Positions 1 through 6,740 of a DNA stretch of 17,920 nt are shown piece after piece. A program made the translations under genes and the position numbers. The notes under the pieces are model-generated. The model was not told where the DNA came from, did not search any database, and saw only the letters and a program-made list of their open reading frames with translations. How positions within the stretch are numbered: position 1 is the first letter of the stretch; each line of letters begins with the position of its first letter. The DNA comes from JAZLDV01 sp045614925 (GTDB lineage: Bacteria; Bacillota_I; Bacilli_A; Erysipelotrichales; Coprobacillaceae), in NCBI GenBank assembly GCA_045614925.1, contig JAZLDV010000007.1, positions 1 to 17,920 on the forward strand. The letters run 5' to 3'.

Positions 1-15
1 TCGAGGACTTAGCCT
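1..15 (+). rRNA. 23S ribosomal RNA, 3' end only (partial)
   Basis: The window opens with TCGAGGACTTAGCC, which matches the last bases of Firmicute 23S rRNA (typically ...ATCGAGGACTTAACC). Only the extreme 3' end is present and its exact last base is approximate. The next roughly 60 bases are the 23S-5S spacer. It contains a TGTTCAGTTTTGAG motif, often seen in Firmicute rRNA spacers, and a short stem AGTGT/ACACT at about 57-71. Confidence 0.75.
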
Positions 16-76
16 AGGCTAAGTGTTCAGGTTCAAAGGATTACTGTTCAGTTTTGAGTGTTTCAGACACTTGAGA

Positions 77-187
77 ATCTGGTGGTGATGGCATGATGGA
101 CACACCTGTACCCATACCGCACACAGAAGTTAAGCATCATAACGGCGACGATAGTGAGCAATCGCAACAATAGCAAGCTGCCAGTTT
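77..187 (+). rRNA. rrf: 5S ribosomal RNA
   Basis: About 110 bases with the standard 5S landmarks: the 5' strand CTGGTGG at 79-85, the central CACACCTGTACCCATACCG and GAAGTTAAGC, and the 3' strand CTGCCAG at 178-184. The two ends pair over seven positions, including two G-T wobbles, to form helix I. It sits directly after the 23S end and before a strong terminator, as expected for the last gene of an rRNA operon. The termini are uncertain by a few bases. Confidence 0.95.
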
Positions 188-190
188 CAC

Positions 191-218
191 GGATATCCCT
201 TCGGATATCCTTTTTTTT
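191..218 (+). terminator. rRNA operon terminator
   Basis: The 8-bp stem GGATATCC (191-198) pairs with an identical palindromic copy (203-210) around a CTTC loop and is followed directly by eight T. It ends the rRNA transcript just after 5S. Confidence 0.93.
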
Positions 219-243
219 GTTTTTATGTTTTTTATTATAAAAC

Positions 244-272
244 TTTAAAACAATGTTAAAATGTAGTAGAAT
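244..272 (+). promoter_or_regulatory. candidate promoter for the GT-RecX / yhaM pair
   Basis: A weak sigma-A-like pair: TTTAAA at 244-249, 17 bases, then TAGAAT at 267-272. An alternative -10 is TAATAT at 272-277. A promoter is needed here because a strong terminator lies upstream, but the elements are poor, so the exact site is uncertain. Confidence 0.3.
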
Positions 273-303
273 AATATAGGCAATTTATGATAGGGGTGAG
301 AGT

Positions 304-2283
304 ATGAATATAGCATTATTTAGTGATACTTATTTACCGGATATTAATGGTGTAGCGACTTCTACTCAAATATTAAGAGATGAATTAGTTAAACATGGAC
401 ATAATGTTTTAGTTGTAACTACTATGATTCCTCAAGATGCCAAATATTCTGATGATAATCAGAATATTTTACGTTTACCAGGTTTAGATTTAAAAAAATT
501 ATATGGATATAGAGCTTCAAATATATATTCATTTAAAGGGATGAAAGAAATAAAGGAATTTAATCCCGATATTATACATATTCAAACTGAATTTGGTATT
601 GGAATATTTGGTAAAATAGCCGGTGAAATTTTGAATATACCTGTTGTATATACTTTTCATACTTTATGGAGTGATTATTCTCATTATCTAGTTCCTGAAG
701 GTTTTAAATTGGCTGACAATATGGCTAAAAAGTTTATTGAAAAATATTGTAAAATATATTGTGATGGATGTCAGGCATTAATTGTTCCATCTCAAAAGAC
801 AGCTGATATTTTATCTGAATATGGAGTTAGCAAAGAAATGAATATTATTCCTACAGGTTTAATTTTAGATAAATTTAATAAAGAAAATGAAGATAAATAT
901 GTAACTCATGAAATAGTAGATAAATATAATTTAAAAGATAAATTTGTTATTACATTCCTAGGAAGAATAGGGCAAGAAAAAAGTATTGATTTTATTATTG
1001 ATGCTTTTTGCGATGCAGTTAAGCAAAATGAAAATATAAGATTAATGATTGTAGGTGGAGGTCCACAGGAAGATGAATTAAAAAAATATGTAATTGAAAA
1101 GAATTTAAGTGATTATGTATTTTTTACTGGTGCAAAAAAACCAGATGAGGTTCCATCTTACTATCATGTTTCTGATCTATTTGTTTCTGCGTCTTTAAGT
1201 GAAACTCAAGGACTTACATTTATAGAAGCTATGGCGTCCTCTGTGCCTGTTTTAGCAAGATATGATAAAAATCTAGAGGGTGTCATCATTCATGGCTTAA
1301 ATGGCTTCTTTTTTACCACAAAAGAAGAATTAATGAATTATATTATAGATTTAAGTCAAAAAGATATAAATGAATTGAAAGTAAATGCTAAAAAAGAGGC
1401 TATGAAACATAGTAGTGAAACTTTCTATAATAGGATAATGAATGTTTATCAGAAAATATCTAATAAACATCATTATATTTATAAAGTTGTTTCAATTTAT
1501 CCTAATAAAAATAATACTTCTACTGTTACATTTATGGTAGATAGACATACAATAGATTTAACATTGGCTGATGCTGTTATTGAACGTCATGGATTATATA
1601 TTGATCAGGTTATAGACAGAGAAGAATTAGAGGCATTAAAAGATCAGGAAAAAGTCGCAATGGCCTATAAGGATGCAATAAAATATCTGACTTATAAAGA
1701 TTATACGTATTCAAAAATGAAATCTAAACTAGAACAGAAAATGATTTATGATGATATACAGATTGAAATGACTTTAGATTTATTGATGCAAAAAGGACTG
1801 ATAGATGATAAGGCATATACTGATCATTATTTTCAAAAAGCTGTAAAATTAGGATTAGGTGTAAGTAAAATAGTTTATAATCTAAAAAAAGAAGGTGTTT
1901 CACCATTTATTATTGATGAATACTTAGATACATATTCTAGTGAATTAGAATATGATAAGGCTATTGAGATTATTGAAAAACTATTTAAAGAAAATAAAAC
2001 TAAGCCAACACAGGCTTTAATACAGGCAGTAAGAAATAAATTGTTTATTAAAGGATTTTCAAAAAATGTAGTTGAAGATGCAATTAATAACTTTGACTTT
2101 ACAATGCCTAAGGAACATACAAAAAAGCTACTTACAAAAGAATACCAAAGAGTACTTAGCAGATATCAGAATAGATATGATAATCGAACTTTAAAAAGCA
2201 AAATTATTACTTTCTTAGTACAAAAAGGTTATGAATATGATGATGTGATAGAAGTCATAAGTGAATTATGGGAAGTAGAATAA
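304..2283 (+). CDS. Glycosyltransferase family 4 fused to full-length RecX
   Basis: One uninterrupted 659-residue frame holds two complete proteins. Residues 1 to about 385 are a GT-B glycosyltransferase of the diacylglycerol glucosyltransferase type. It has the N-terminal FSDTYLPDINGVATS loop, HIQTEFGIGIFGK and HTLWSDYSHY. The sugar-nucleotide motif E-x7-E is in SETQGLTFIEA. Such enzymes glycosylate membrane lipids at the inner face of the membrane. Residues about 392-659 match RecX, the modulator of RecA filaments: AMAYKDAIKYL, a LLMQKGLIDDKAY helix pair and further three-helix repeats. This part is about 267 residues, the normal size of a free-standing RecX. The ATG at 304 follows AGGGGTGAG at 292-300. 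yhaM follows in the same direction without an obvious promoter between. Domain identities are confident; the lipid acceptor and any functional link between the halves are not known from sequence. Confidence 0.88.
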   Translation: MNIALFSDTYLPDINGVATSTQILRDELVKHGHNVLVVTTMIPQDAKYSDDNQNILRLPGLDLKKLYGYRASNIYSFKGMKEIKEFNPDIIHIQTEFGIGIFGKIAGEILNIPVVYTFHTLWSDYSHYLVPEGFKLADNMAKKFIEKYCKIYCDGCQALIVPSQKTADILSEYGVSKEMNIIPTGLILDKFNKENEDKYVTHEIVDKYNLKDKFVITFLGRIGQEKSIDFIIDAFCDAVKQNENIRLMIVGGGPQEDELKKYVIEKNLSDYVFFTGAKKPDEVPSYYHVSDLFVSASLSETQGLTFIEAMASSVPVLARYDKNLEGVIIHGLNGFFFTTKEELMNYIIDLSQKDINELKVNAKKEAMKHSSETFYNRIMNVYQKISNKHHYIYKVVSIYPNKNNTSTVTFMVDRHTIDLTLADAVIERHGLYIDQVIDREELEALKDQEKVAMAYKDAIKYLTYKDYTYSKMKSKLEQKMIYDDIQIEMTLDLLMQKGLIDDKAYTDHYFQKAVKLGLGVSKIVYNLKKEGVSPFIIDEYLDTYSSELEYDKAIEIIEKLFKENKTKPTQALIQAVRNKLFIKGFSKNVVEDAINNFDFTMPKEHTKKLLTKEYQRVLSRYQNRYDNRTLKSKIITFLVQKGYEYDDVIEVISELWEVE

Positions 2284-2291
2284 ATTTTAAG

Positions 2292-2334
2292 AAAGGAGAC
2301 TTACTATAAAAATTGTTATAGTAATATAAATAGA
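2292..2334 (+). promoter_or_regulatory. Distant ribosome binding site bridged by a hairpin (yhaM leader)
   Basis: AAAGGAG at 2292-2298 is a strong ribosome binding site but lies 35 bases before the ATG at 2334. Between them is a perfect inverted repeat: TTACTATAA (2301-2309), a 6-base loop, and TTATAGTAA (2316-2324). Folding this 24-base hairpin leaves about 11 unpaired bases between site and start, a workable distance. A TAG stop in frame immediately before the ATG (2331-2333) rules out a start further upstream. The stem is all A-T apart from one G-C pair and has no T-run, so it is not a terminator. Confidence 0.6.
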
Positions 2335-3284
2335 TGACAGAAATTAAAGAAATGAAATGCGGAGATGAAAATGTTGAATTTTCAGCAATGATTTCACATG
2401 TAACAGTAGGGAAGACAAATGGAGCAAATAAGACAAATTATTTGAATATTGTATTTCAGGATAGTACAGGGACAATAGATGCTAAATTATGGAATGCAAC
2501 TGCTGAACATATTGAACAATTAGTTAATGGAACTGTTGTAAAAGGAACAGGAGATATTATTAAATATGCTGATGGACGTCAGATGAAAGTTGTAAGTATT
2601 AAAGAAATATCTAATAATCCTATGGATCAGGTTCATTATGTTGCTAAAGCACCAATTGAGTCAGGAATTATGATGCAGGAAATTGAAAGATATGTACAAG
2701 AGATTGAAAATGAAAAATTAAATAAGATTACATCTCATTTAATTCATAAGCATGCTCAATTGTTTGAAATATATCCAGCGGCAAGTAGAAACCATCATGA
2801 ATTTGTGTCTGGTTTAGCTTATCATACATTATCAATGTTAAAAATCGCAGAAAGTTTAATCCAAATTTATCCTGAATTAAATAAAGATTTGATGTATTCA
2901 GGTATCTTATTACATGATTTAGGAAAAACAATTGAACTAAGCGGACCAGTTGTTCCTACATATACATTAGAAGGGAAACTATTAGGACATATTTCTATGT
3001 CTCAGGCAATGGTATATGAAACTGCAAAAGAATTAGATATTGAAGGAGAAGAAGTTATTTTGCTTCAGCATTTAATTTTATCTCATCATGGGAAAAATGA
3101 ATTTGGTTCTCCAGTATTACCACAAATTAGAGAAGCAGAAATTATCTATTTAATCGATAATATTGATGCAAGAATGAATATGCTAAATAAAGCATTAGAA
3201 CAGGTAGAACCTGGTGATTACTCTAAACGCATTTTTGCATTAGAGAATAGAACAATTTATAAACCAAAAATGTATGAAAAATAA
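2334..3284 (+). CDS. yhaM: 3'-5' exoribonuclease YhaM family (OB fold + HD domain)
   Basis: The 316 residues match the usual YhaM length of about 314. Residues 10-95 form an OB-fold nucleic-acid-binding domain (YLNIVFQDSTGTIDAKLW, then GRQMKVVSIKEI). Residues about 150-300 form an HD metal-dependent phosphohydrolase domain, with H164 in GLAYHTLSML, the H194-D195 pair in GILLHDLGKTIEL, and a later LILSHHGKNEFGSP. YhaM trims RNA, and single-stranded DNA in vitro, from the 3' end in the cytoplasm. The start is fixed by an in-frame stop just upstream, although its ribosome binding site is unusually far away (see the leader entry). It lies downstream of the GT-RecX gene, probably co-transcribed, and ends at a terminator shared with the convergent HIT gene. 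Confidence 0.93.
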   Translation: MTEIKEMKCGDENVEFSAMISHVTVGKTNGANKTNYLNIVFQDSTGTIDAKLWNATAEHIEQLVNGTVVKGTGDIIKYADGRQMKVVSIKEISNNPMDQVHYVAKAPIESGIMMQEIERYVQEIENEKLNKITSHLIHKHAQLFEIYPAASRNHHEFVSGLAYHTLSMLKIAESLIQIYPELNKDLMYSGILLHDLGKTIELSGPVVPTYTLEGKLLGHISMSQAMVYETAKELDIEGEEVILLQHLILSHHGKNEFGSPVLPQIREAEIIYLIDNIDARMNMLNKALEQVEPGDYSKRIFALENRTIYKPKMYEK

Positions 3285-3310
3285 AAAAACATCATTATGA
3301 TGTTTTTTTT
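3285..3310. terminator. Bidirectional terminator between yhaM and the HIT gene
   Basis: CATCA (3290-3294) and TGATG (3298-3302) pair around TTA. A-runs before and T-runs after extend the stem and serve as the U-tract on both strands. Both flanking genes stop at its edges, at 3284 (+) and 3309 (-). Confidence 0.85.
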
Positions 3311-3713
3311 ATTTTATGATTGAATTATAAATTTCATCTAAATTAACAATAGATGAACGATCCTGATATCCTAAATCAAAAGTATCATTTTCATTATATC
3401 TTGGAATAATATGAATATGTACATGATGAACAGTCTGTCCAGCAACTTCGTTCATATTAGAAACAAAGTTAAATCCTTTTGCACCTAATTTTTCTTCTAA
3501 GATTTTAGCAGTTTTTTGCACAGCTTCAAATAAATGTCCTAAAACACAAGGATCAGTTTCTACTAGATTCTTATAATGAGCTTTAGGAATAACTAAAGTG
3601 TGTCCATCTGTTGTCTGACTTAAATCTAAGAATGCTAAACAGTAATCATCTTCATATACAGCTTTACTAGGAATTTCATGATTAGCAATTTTACAAAAAA
3701 TACAATTATCCAT
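3309..3713 (-). CDS. hit: HIT family nucleotide hydrolase/transferase
   Basis: 134 residues with the histidine triad H97-V-H99-I-H101-I-I followed by PR, preceded by GQTVH as usual for the Hint branch. An N-terminal CIFCKI (C4, C7) is typical of Firmicute HIT proteins and may bind zinc. The family cleaves nucleoside phosphoramidates or related nucleotidyl substrates in the cytoplasm, with the central histidine as nucleophile; the physiological substrate cannot be read from the sequence. The ATG is preceded by AAGGAGGT (minus strand, about 3720-3727) at good spacing. It lies downstream of the terminator of the prsA pair. A TATAAT on the minus strand (3731-3736) could be its -10 box, but it would give an extremely short leader and has no good -35. 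Confidence 0.95.
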   Translation of the reverse strand: MDNCIFCKIANHEIPSKAVYEDDYCLAFLDLSQTTDGHTLVIPKAHYKNLVETDPCVLGHLFEAVQKTAKILEEKLGAKGFNFVSNMNEVAGQTVHHVHIHIIPRYNENDTFDLGYQDRSSIVNLDEIYNSIIK

Positions 3714-3743
3714 AATAATACCTCCTTAAAATTATAATACAAT

Positions 3744-3772
3744 AAAAAAAGAATAAGGGAAACCCCTTATTC
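3744..3772 (-). terminator. Terminator of the prsA-like pair
   Basis: On the minus strand GAATAAGGG pairs with CCCTTATTC (3764-3772 with 3751-3759) around a 4-base loop and is followed by seven T. The stem includes the stop codon of the upstream lipoprotein gene. Confidence 0.9.
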
Positions 3773-4624
3773 TAAATATTGACTTGAAAGATTTTTAACG
3801 TTATTTCTTAATGTTTCTTCATAAACATCAAAGTTATATTTCTTTAAGTAATGTCCTTCAGCAGTTTGAACTACAACTGTATCATTATTTAAAGCATTAA
3901 TCCATTCTTCTTTATCTTTTCTTTGCGTATCATATACATATAAAACAACATAAGAACCATTAGATAATTTGATAGCTTTATCATAAATCTGATCTTTTGT
4001 TAAAGCACTTAATGTTGGAAGAACATCAATAATGTTTTTATCTAATGAAGAATTTTTAGTTACAATATCAACATCTTCGCTATTTTCATTGCTTTTCATT
4101 AATTTATCAAACTCATCAAAGTTGTTTTTAGTTTTTTCAATAATGCTTAATGCTTCTGATTCTTTTTCAGTTAAAATAACTTTAAAACGAGTAGCAGCAT
4201 GAGTTTTGATTAATGAATCATAATTTTCATTAATATATTTTTTATTTAACAATTCTAAATATGATTGAGGTTCAATGATTTTTTTGATATATGCTTCACT
4301 ATCAGAATAACCATTTGCTTTTGCTACATCTTTAATAGAACCTTTATAATATTTAGCATAAGTATCTATTTTGCTTTCAACTAATTTATTTACAGCTTCA
4401 GTATCTGTAATTTCTTTTTTAGCAATATCAGTTAATGCATTTTCAATAATAGTCTGAGCACCGTATTTAGTTAATAGCACTTCAAAATAATCTTGTTTGC
4501 TAATAGACATTTTTCCATAACTCATTAATTCTTGTTTTCCATTAGTGATTTCAATATCATATACCGATGAAGAACATCCGCATAATAATACAGCACATAA
4601 ACTCATTAGAAGTAATTTTTTCAT
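3767..4624 (-). CDS. Divergent PrsA-like lipoprotein (parvulin relative)
   Basis: 285 residues starting with a lipoprotein signal: MKK, a hydrophobic stretch, then LLCGC, with C17 the predicted lipidated cysteine. It is therefore anchored outside the cell membrane. The mature part resembles PrsA/SurA-type foldases: helical segments around residues 40-140 (for example NGYSDSEAYIKKIIEPQSYL), then RFKVILTEKESEALSIIEK and DKAIKLSNGSYVVLYVYDT, which follow the strand-helix order of a parvulin domain. The parvulin histidines are not apparent, so a chaperone role without isomerase activity is more likely. It overlaps the upstream prsA-like gene by one base (TAATG), with ribosome binding site GGAGGT inside the end of that gene. 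The pair probably works together or arose by duplication. The family assignment is moderate because the sequence is very divergent. Confidence 0.72.
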   Translation of the reverse strand: MKKLLLMSLCAVLLCGCSSSVYDIEITNGKQELMSYGKMSISKQDYFEVLLTKYGAQTIIENALTDIAKKEITDTEAVNKLVESKIDTYAKYYKGSIKDVAKANGYSDSEAYIKKIIEPQSYLELLNKKYINENYDSLIKTHAATRFKVILTEKESEALSIIEKTKNNFDEFDKLMKSNENSEDVDIVTKNSSLDKNIIDVLPTLSALTKDQIYDKAIKLSNGSYVVLYVYDTQRKDKEEWINALNNDTVVVQTAEGHYLKKYNFDVYEETLRNNVKNLSSQYLE

Positions 4625-5589
4625 TATTGTTTACCTCCTCTTAATTCATTTCTAGCATTAAGACTTTCAGTTAATACTTCATCAATTAATGATTTAGTTT
4701 CTTCATCATTGAATTTAATATCATAAGATTTGAATGCTAAATAGTGAATATAACTGTCATATGTTAATAATGGTGATGTAGAATTAACTTCTTTTAATTC
4801 TTTTTTCATTTTTTCTTTATCTGTGCTAGAACAGTAAACGAAATAAATACCATCATCTTCTTTAATTTCTTTAGAAATTTCGCCTTCTTTTAAATCAAAT
4901 ACAGCTTTTTCAACATTAGTTCCATAATATTTACTCATTTGAATAGTAGTATCAATAATACCTAATTCACCTTTGTTAGTACCAGAAGAATCATCTGAAT
5001 AATCTTTAGCAATTTCACCAAAAGGTTTATTACTTTCTAATAAAGATTTAACTTCATTGTATTTATTTTGTTCATCTTTAGTAGGATTTTTAACATCATT
5101 CATTTTAATTTTAATAAGACTAATATATCTAGGTTTAGCCATTTTATAATAATCTTCAAATACTTCATCAAAATTCTTTTCTACATAATCTTGAATAAAT
5201 GCAGAATATTGAAAAGAATTAACTAATGCCTGTTTATAGTCATTTAATGAAGAATAACCATTAGATGCAAGTGCATATTCTAATTGTGTTTCAGCATTTT
5301 CTCCATATTGTGCTTCATAAGCACTTACAGTCTGATTGATTAATGCAGCTGCTTCATCTTTCATAGATTTAGTCGCTTTAAATTCAGAAGTAATCAATTG
5401 ATCTAAAACATATGAAAATAAAGCTAATTTACCAGTAGGTGTTGATGTTAACTGTTCACATAATTCATCAGTTATGTAATCTTTACCATCAATAGAAGCA
5501 ATTCTGTCAGTTCCTTGAACTTTAGCAGAACATCCTGATAAAACAATTCCAGAACATAACAGTAATGCCATAAATTTTTTGTTTTTCAT
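4624..5589 (-). CDS. prsA: PrsA-like foldase lipoprotein (parvulin domain)
   Basis: 321 residues with a lipoprotein signal ending in VLSGC (C20 lipidated). The SurA/PrsA-type helical part covers about residues 27-150. A parvulin-type domain follows at about 154-254: RYISLIKIKM, PFGEIAKDYSDDSSGTNKGE, LGIID and AVFDLKEGEISKEIKEDDGI. PrsA proteins help secreted proteins fold between membrane and wall. The usual catalytic histidines (in a SHIL-like first strand and a GYH-like last strand) are replaced: the first strand reads YISLIKI and the last GIYFVYC. Isomerase activity is therefore doubtful. The ATG is preceded by GAGGAGG at good distance. It is first of a two-gene operon with the next lipoprotein gene, and a candidate promoter lies at 5619-5647. 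Confidence 0.85.
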   Translation of the reverse strand: MKNKKFMALLLCSGIVLSGCSAKVQGTDRIASIDGKDYITDELCEQLTSTPTGKLALFSYVLDQLITSEFKATKSMKDEAAALINQTVSAYEAQYGENAETQLEYALASNGYSSLNDYKQALVNSFQYSAFIQDYVEKNFDEVFEDYYKMAKPRYISLIKIKMNDVKNPTKDEQNKYNEVKSLLESNKPFGEIAKDYSDDSSGTNKGELGIIDTTIQMSKYYGTNVEKAVFDLKEGEISKEIKEDDGIYFVYCSSTDKEKMKKELKEVNSTSPLLTYDSYIHYLAFKSYDIKFNDEETKSLIDEVLTESLNARNELRGGKQ

Positions 5590-5618
5590 AATATCCTCCT
5601 CTTTTTTACAATGATAAT

Positions 5619-5647
5619 ATTATTACATATAAAACAAAATAATTCAA
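5619..5647 (-). promoter_or_regulatory. Candidate sigma-A promoter of the prsA-like pair
   Basis: Reading the minus strand: TTGAAT (5642-5647), a 17-base spacer, AATAAT (5619-5624), then the ribosome binding site and start at 5589. The -35 is good and the -10 is average. Confidence 0.45.
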
Positions 5648-5661
5648 GAAAATGGGCAATA

Positions 5662-5702
5662 ACACATAATTATTCTATAGTTATCCATACTATATTATGT
5701 GT
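5662..5702. repeat. Two-tier inverted repeat upstream of the tiny membrane protein gene
   Basis: The outer arms ACACATAA (5662-5669) and TTATGTGT (5695-5702) enclose inner arms TATAGT (5676-5681) and ACTATA (5689-5694), with a 7-base loop and a 6-base bulge on the left. It lies between the divergent prsA-like and yjcZ-like genes. There is no T-run, so it is not a terminator. It could be an operator or an RNA structure. Confidence 0.5.
5664..5693 (+). promoter_or_regulatory. Possible sigma-E-like (sporulation) promoter for the yjcZ-like gene
   Basis: CATACTAT at 5686-5693 differs at one position from the Bacillus sigma-E -10 consensus CATACAnT. An ATA at 5666-5668 lies about where the -35 core would be. 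TATTAT at 5693-5698 could instead be a sigma-A -10, but lacks a good -35. This is speculative in an AT-rich region. Confidence 0.25.
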
Positions 5703-5740
5703 ATAGTGAAATGAAAAATGAAGAGAAAGGGGGAATTCTT

Positions 5741-5818
5741 ATGTTGGCAAATCAAGGCTCTTTTACTTTGATACTTGTACTATTCATCCTTTTAGTTATC
5801 ATTTGCGGGATCTATTAA
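5741..5818 (+). CDS. Tiny membrane protein resembling YjcZ (25 aa)
   Basis: The 25-residue frame reads MLANQGSF, then a hydrophobic segment TLILVLFILLVIICGIY. The pattern F-x-LI-x-VLFILL-x-II matches the core of the YjcZ/tiny transmembrane family, known from spore-forming Bacilli and usually annotated as sporulation proteins of unknown role. AAAGGGGG (5727-5733) sits 7 bases before the ATG, and a strong hairpin starts at the stop codon, so this is a single-gene transcript rather than chance. It predicts one membrane-spanning helix with almost no soluble part. The family's usual Gly-rich N-terminus is missing, so membership rests on the helix alone. Confidence 0.7.
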   Translation: MLANQGSFTLILVLFILLVIICGIY

Positions 5819-5845
5819 CTCTATAGCAAAAACTATAGAGTTTTT
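5817..5845 (+). terminator. Terminator of the yjcZ-like gene
   Basis: AACTCTATAG (5817-5826) pairs over 10 bp with CTATAGAGTT (5833-5842) around CAAAAA and runs into a short T-tract. The stem begins within the stop codon and separates this gene from the suf operon. Confidence 0.8.
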
Positions 5846-5871
5846 GCTTATAAAAAAAATTATCGTATGGC

Positions 5872-5900
5872 TTGAGTTTATTTGATATATTATATAAAAT
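5872..5900 (+). promoter_or_regulatory. suf operon promoter (sigma-A)
   Basis: TTGAGT (5872-5877), a 17-base spacer, then TAAAAT (5895-5900). Transcription would start near 5907, leaving a short leader before the ATG at 5925. No clear operator or riboswitch is seen in it. Confidence 0.6.
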
Positions 5901-5924
5901 ATTGTAATGAAAGGGGCGTGTTTT

Positions 5925-6740
5925 ATGTCAACTTTAGTAATTAAAGATTTGCACGTAGAAGTAGGAGAAAAAGAAATCTTAAAAGGAATTAATTTAACAA
6001 TTGAAACAGGACAGGTTCATGCTATTATGGGACCTAACGGAAATGGGAAGTCTACATTGCTTTCTGCAATTATGGGACATCCTAAATATACAGTAACAAA
6101 AGGAAGTATTGAATTAGATGGTCAGGATGTTTTATCTATGAGTGTAGATGAAAGATCAAGAGCAGGATTATTCTTAGGAATGCAATATCCTCAAGAAATT
6201 CCTGGTGTAACAAATTCAGACTTTTTAAAGGCAGCTATGAATGCCAGATTAGAAAAACCAATTTCATTATTTAAATTTATCAGAGCGCTAGATAAAAATA
6301 TTGAGGAATTAGAAATGGATGAAAATTTAGCGCATCGTTATTTAAATGAAGGATTCTCAGGTGGGGAAAAGAAACGTAATGAGATTCTTCAAATGAAGTT
6401 ATTACAACCAAAATTCGCATTATTAGATGAAATTGATTCAGGATTAGATGTTGATGCATTAAGAATTGTAAGTGATGCGATTAACTCTATGAGAAGTGAT
6501 GATTTTGCATGTGTGATGGTATCACATTATGAAAGATTATTTGAATTAGTAAAACCAAGTCATGTCCATGTATTAGTCAAAGGGCAGATTGTAATGAGTG
6601 GTGGATATGAATTAGTTGAAAAAATTGATCGTGAAGGATATGAATGGATTAAGGAATTAGGTATTGAATTAGAAGCTGAAGAAGAAAGAACACCTATTAT
6701 TCTTGGTTCATGTGGAAAAAAGGAATTAATCAATGAGTAA
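5925..6740 (+). CDS. sufC: Fe-S cluster assembly ATPase SufC
   Basis: 271 residues of an ABC-type ATPase, the energy-using subunit of the SufBCD scaffold on which Fe-S clusters are built in the cytoplasm. Walker A is GPNGNGKST at 36-44, the Q-loop region is QYPQEIPGV, the signature is FSGGEKKR around S145, Walker B is FALLDEIDSGLD around 164-175, and the switch histidine is H201. The SufC-specific spacing and the E-K-K-R-N-E after the signature support SufC over a transporter ATPase. A longer frame begins at 5907, but AAAGGGGCG (5910-5918) fits the ATG at 5925, and the extra residues would be encoded by the ribosome binding site itself. It is first in sufCDSUB; the next gene overlaps it by 8 bases. 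Confidence 0.97.
   Translation: MSTLVIKDLHVEVGEKEILKGINLTIETGQVHAIMGPNGNGKSTLLSAIMGHPKYTVTKGSIELDGQDVLSMSVDERSRAGLFLGMQYPQEIPGVTNSDFLKAAMNARLEKPISLFKFIRALDKNIEELEMDENLAHRYLNEGFSGGEKKRNEILQMKLLQPKFALLDEIDSGLDVDALRIVSDAINSMRSDDFACVMVSHYERLFELVKPSHVHVLVKGQIVMSGGYELVEKIDREGYEWIKELGIELEAEEERTPIILGSCGKKELINE

Noticed and set aside
1432..1440. Internal start that could separate RecX from the glycosyltransferase
   Set aside because: AGGA lies only two bases before the in-frame ATG at 1438, which is too close, and no promoter or stop is present. It cannot be fully excluded.
1724..1906. 60-codon minus-strand open frame
   Set aside because: It lies wholly inside the RecX part of the fusion gene, has no ribosome binding site and no recognisable domain.
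2301..2324. Terminator between the GT-RecX gene and yhaM
   Set aside because: The stem is A-T rich and no T-run follows, so it should not end transcription.
2728..2931. 67-codon minus-strand open frame
   Set aside because: It lies antisense to the conserved HD domain of yhaM and is a by-product of that codon pattern.
5907..5924. Upstream ATG extending SufC by six residues
   Set aside because: The added codons contain the ribosome binding site for the ATG at 5925, and the likely transcription start is about 5907.
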